Origin: Ensifer adhaerens
GTDB taxonomy: Bacteria; Pseudomonadota; Alphaproteobacteria; Rhizobiales; Rhizobiaceae
NCBI RefSeq assembly: GCF_002940685.1
Contig: NZ_PNFP01000003.1
Coordinates: 372,001 to 436,000, forward strand
Length of the DNA: 64,000 nucleotides
Direction of reading: 5' to 3'
Below are positions 62,988 through 64,000 of the stretch, in pieces; positions within the stretch are counted from its first letter, which is position 1, and every line of letters begins with the position of its first letter. Under the pieces are notes generated by a model. That model did not search any database. It saw nothing but the letters and a program-made list of their open reading frames with translations, and was not told where the DNA came from. Both the position numbers and the translations under genes were made by a program.

Positions 62988-64000
62988 TTACTTCTGGTAG
63001 TTGATCCGCCAGAGATCCTGCCAGGTCTCGCGTGCGTCCCAGTCTTCAAGGCTGGTCGACATCTGATAGGGCAGGACCTGATCGAGCACGGCACCGATGC
63101 CCGACGGTTCGTCGGCCGGCAGCGAGACATCCCTGTTGGTCGAGATCTTCCCATCCTCTGCCTGCGGCGCGATGCCTTCGGCCGTCATCACATAGTGGAT
63201 GAAGAGCTTCGAGGCGTTGGGGCTGTTGGTACCCTTGGTGATCAGCCCGACGCCCGGATACATCCAGCCGAGCCAGGGCTTCAGGTCCTTGCACAGGCCC
63301 AGCTTCATGCCCTTCTCCGCATTGTCGCGGAACTTCGCCGAACTCATCAACCCCATGAACGGCCGCGACTGTCCCGGTGCGCCCACCGCGTCGGCCGCAG
63401 CCGCATCCGCATCCGTCAGAAGCGGCGCGTTGGCTGCAAGCGCCTTCACCCAGGCCGCCGTCGCGCTGCCGTCGTCGGTTTCCAGCGCCTTGCCGTAGAG
63501 CTCCTTGTAGGCGGCGGCCACCTTGTCGTCACCGTGCTTGGCCATCTGGTTGAACCAGTCGACATAGGACGGTTTGCCAAGCGGGTCCTGCATCGCGACC
63601 TTGCCCTTCCACTCAGGCCCGGTCAGTTGCCAGATGTTGGTGACCGGGCACTTGTCGAAGAGTTCGGTGTTGTAGGCCCAGACATTGGCGCTGGTGACCA
63701 CCGTCAGCGGGTCCTGATACTCCGCCGGGATCTTGGCGGCGAGATCCGGCGGCAGCCAGCTCTCGGCAAAACCCTGCGGAATGAGCTGCGCCATGGCCGC
63801 AGGCGCATCGCTGATGATCGAGACGTCGCCCTGAATGTTGTTGGCGCGGGCCTCGCGAATGATCATTTCGAGCTGGGCGGTCGCCTTGACCTTGGAGCCC
63901 TCGGCCGCAACACCGTACTTTTCCGCGAAGGCCTTGGCCATTTCGACGATCTTGCCGGTGCTGTCGTAGACGGTGATCGGCGGCTCCTTGCGCGCGGCCT
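62988..64000 (-). CDS. ABC solute-binding protein (copy 2), 5' end beyond window
   Basis: A tandem paralogue of the protein at 61818. The visible 337 codons lack the start and signal peptide, which lie beyond the right edge. The first residues seen are ARKEPPITVYDSTGKIVEMA. Segments LEMIIREARANNIQGDVSII and CPVTNIWQLTGPEWKGKVAM align with copy 1. Gap to copy 1 is 42 bp, so both belong to one operon whose upstream part (perhaps permeases and ATPase) lies outside the window. Confidence 0.88.
   Translation of the reverse strand, partial: AARKEPPITVYDSTGKIVEMAKAFAEKYGVAAEGSKVKATAQLEMIIREARANNIQGDVSIISDAPAAMAQLIPQGFAESWLPPDLAAKIPAEYQDPLTVVTSANVWAYNTELFDKCPVTNIWQLTGPEWKGKVAMQDPLGKPSYVDWFNQMAKHGDDKVAAAYKELYGKALETDDGSATAAWVKALAANAPLLTDADAAAADAVGAPGQSRPFMGLMSSAKFRDNAEKGMKLGLCKDLKPWLGWMYPGVGLITKGTNSPNASKLFIHYVMTAEGIAPQAEDGKISTNRDVSLPADEPSGIGAVLDQVLPYQMSTSLEDWDARETWQDLWRINYQK

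Noticed and set aside
1-64000. Search by eye for CRISPR arrays, tRNA genes, rRNA, transposases and integrases
   Set aside because: No direct-repeat arrays, cloverleaf sequences or transposase motifs were recognised; a covariance-model and HMM scan would be needed to be certain.

Overview
The window is GC-rich, densely coded bacterial DNA with short Shine-Dalgarno-led operons, many ATGA stop/start overlaps and a large share of ABC transporters and LysR/GntR regulators. Together with the protein types (MEKHLA, TadG-like, BMP-family ABC, alphaproteobacterial pentapeptide protein) this suggests a Rhizobiales alphaproteobacterium of the Sinorhizobium/Ensifer/Rhizobium kind. That placement is inference from style and protein resemblance. 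No tRNA, rRNA, CRISPR array or complete insertion sequence was seen. The content is accessory catabolism, such as is carried on a megaplasmid or chromid or in a chromosomal accessory region.

Region A (1-17.5 kb) looks like a nitrogen-heterocycle/nucleobase catabolic island. It has two tandem amidohydrolases (the first cut by the left edge), a His-rich CobW-type metallochaperone coupled to a three-subunit molybdenum hydroxylase, and an NCS2 purine permease. Divergent from these are a LysR regulator, a class II aldolase-like protein, a cytosine-deaminase-like amidohydrolase, a complete BMP-type nucleoside ABC transporter and a second LysR paralogue. Region B (17.6-24 kb) has dtd, a remnant of a 6-phosphogluconate dehydrogenase gene, a PLP decarboxylase and a cysteine-synthase-like enzyme divergent from a BTAD/TolB/TPR regulator, then a MEKHLA-domain gene with an early in-frame stop.

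Region C (24-36.3 kb) is one probable acid-sugar regulon: a peptide-type ABC transporter with a DapA-like aldolase and an EamA permease, divergent from a sialidase-like protein, PdxA2 and an iron alcohol dehydrogenase, and controlled by GntR next to a DUF1537 four-carbon acid sugar kinase. Region D (36.3-40 kb) is an Scs-like disulfide set: DsbD, an Lgt-like/TlpA fusion and a DsbA-like protein. Region E (40.7-47.4 kb) is an amino-acid operon with a polar amino acid ABC transporter, a D-amino-acid-dehydrogenase-like oxidoreductase and a glutamine amidotransferase fused to RidA, divergent from a GlxA-type AraC regulator.

Region F (47.4-48.2 kb) is decayed DNA: a frameshifted ParE toxin containing a perfect 15-bp inverted repeat, whose partner reading frame is a chimera with an M20 peptidase fragment. 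Region G (48.2-52.9 kb) is an xapR-xapA-deoB-xapB nucleoside salvage cluster very like the enterobacterial one. Region H (53-64 kb) holds an E. coli-type SerA, a Bcr/CflA MFS transporter, an XRE regulator, a pentapeptide protein, a TadG-like protein, and at the right edge an operon with two tandem solute-binding proteins, an inositol-monophosphatase-family enzyme and a dual-specificity-phosphatase-like protein.
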